Assembly: GCA_029884275.1 (NCBI GenBank) | Contig: JAOUIC010000077.1 | Coordinates: forward strand, 1-7,427 | Origin: Gemmatimonadota bacterium | GTDB lineage: Bacteria > Gemmatimonadota > Gemmatimonadetes > Gemmatimonadales > GWC2-71-9 | DNA: 7,427 nucleotides | Reading direction: 5' to 3' | Shown: one piece after another, positions 6,981 to 7,427 of the stretch | Numbering within the stretch: position 1 is the stretch's first letter | Layout: each line of letters opens with the position of its first letter | Program-made: the position numbers and the translations under genes | Notes under the pieces: model-generated | Databases searched by the model: none | What the model was told of the DNA's origin: nothing | The model's input: only the letters and a program-made list of their open reading frames with translations

Positions 6981-7306
6981 GTCTGAGCGTCGAGGTGGTT
7001 TGCCGCCCTGAGGTGGCCGCTGGCTTTTCCCTCGCCGGCCTCCATACCACGGAGGCCGCCGATGCGCGCGCCGCGGGGGAGCAGCTCCGGGAGCTCCGAG
7101 CCCGCCCGGAAACGGGTGTGATCCTCGTCGAACACACCCTGTACGACCAGTTGCCGGAAGAACTTCATCGGGAGTGGGGACGGCGCGCGCTCCCCATGCT
7201 GGTGCCGTTTCCGGGGCCACTCTGGGAGGTGAAGGCGGAGAGCGCTGAGGCCTACATCGTCGAACTGCTGCGGCAGGTCGTCGGCTACCGGGTGCGACTC
7301 AGATGA
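6977..7306 (+). CDS. V/A-type ATPase central-shaft subunit F
   Basis: The 109-residue product is the small Rossmann-like subunit that binds subunit D in the rotating central shaft. It shows the family pattern of an N-terminal strand followed by GFSLAGL (about 16-22), a mid-protein strand and helix in GVILVEHTLYDQLP (about 47-60), and LPMLVPFPGP (72-81), equivalent to the usual 'P.i..iP.p' segment, then a C-terminal helix (AYIVELLRQVVGYRVRL). Length matches the family (about 100-110). It lies between C and A as in Thermus, with ATGA overlaps on both sides. The start at 6977 is supported by the overlap and by the family's short N-terminus. Confidence 0.93.
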   Translation: MSLSVEVVCRPEVAAGFSLAGLHTTEAADARAAGEQLRELRARPETGVILVEHTLYDQLPEELHREWGRRALPMLVPFPGPLWEVKAESAEAYIVELLRQVVGYRVRLR

Positions 7307-7427
7307 GCGGCGCGCGAATCGTGCGGGTGAGCGGCGCCCTGGCCGAGGCCGTGGGCCTGAGAGAGGGCGCGCTCTACGAGTTGGTCCGGGTGGGCGCCAG
7401 GGGGTTGCTCGGCGAGGTCATTCGGCT
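7303..7427 (+). CDS. V/A-type ATPase catalytic subunit A, N-terminal fragment (cut off by window)
   Basis: Only about 41 codons are visible. They read MSGARIVRVSGALAEAVGL, then ALYELVRVGARGLLGEVIR, the N-terminal beta-barrel signature of the V/A-type catalytic A subunit ('G.I..VsGplv.a.g......YE.V.VG...LiGEVIrl'). The nucleotide-binding domain and its P-loop lie beyond the right edge. The start overlaps the subunit F stop as ATGA. A is the ATP-hydrolysing or ATP-making subunit; B and D would be expected next. Confidence 0.93.
   Translation, partial: MSGARIVRVSGALAEAVGLREGALYELVRVGARGLLGEVIR

Overview
The window holds two divergently transcribed operons from a strongly GC-rich bacterium, with about 286 bp of intergenic DNA between them. 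On the minus strand (left) are the structural genes of a group 1, membrane-associated [NiFe] uptake hydrogenase: the Tat-exported small subunit (1413-2582), then the large catalytic subunit (1409 down to the window edge, 3' end cut off). On the plus strand (right) is a V/A-type (rotary) ATPase operon in the order H/G - I - K - E - C - F - A. It is cut off about 41 codons into the catalytic A subunit. This is the gene order of the Thermus-type bacterial V/A-ATPase operon, so B and D would be expected just past the right edge.

The small subunit has a twin-arginine signal peptide, all the cysteine and histidine ligands for three Fe-S clusters, and a C-terminal transmembrane anchor. Its ligand spacing matches E. 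coli HyaA (Hyd-1) exactly along the chain. The two extra cysteines that define the O2-tolerant proximal cluster of the Hyd-1 class are Gly and Ser here. The large subunit has the N-terminal RICGVC nickel-binding motif; its C-terminal DPCxxCxxH motif lies outside the window. Electrons from H2 would go through the small subunit to a membrane cytochrome b, presumably encoded beyond the left edge.

The ATPase genes are packed tightly. Four of the six junctions are ATGA stop/start overlaps (H/I, E/C, C/F, F/A). The rotor proteolipid K has its own strong Shine-Dalgarno sequence, as expected for a subunit needed in many copies. K is a single-hairpin, 75-residue proteolipid and not the duplicated 16-kDa form.

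The functional link is inference: periplasmic H2 oxidation feeds electrons to the respiratory chain, which builds the ion gradient that the ATPase interconverts with ATP. The taxon cannot be fixed from the sequence. GC richness, a Tat-exported uptake hydrogenase and a Thermus-order V/A-ATPase would fit Gemmatimonadota or another GC-rich environmental lineage, but this is a guess. I saw no RNA genes, mobile elements, CRISPR arrays or clear terminators. Nothing here looks like a wholly new system; the most noteworthy points are the divergent pairing and the cysteine pattern of the small subunit.
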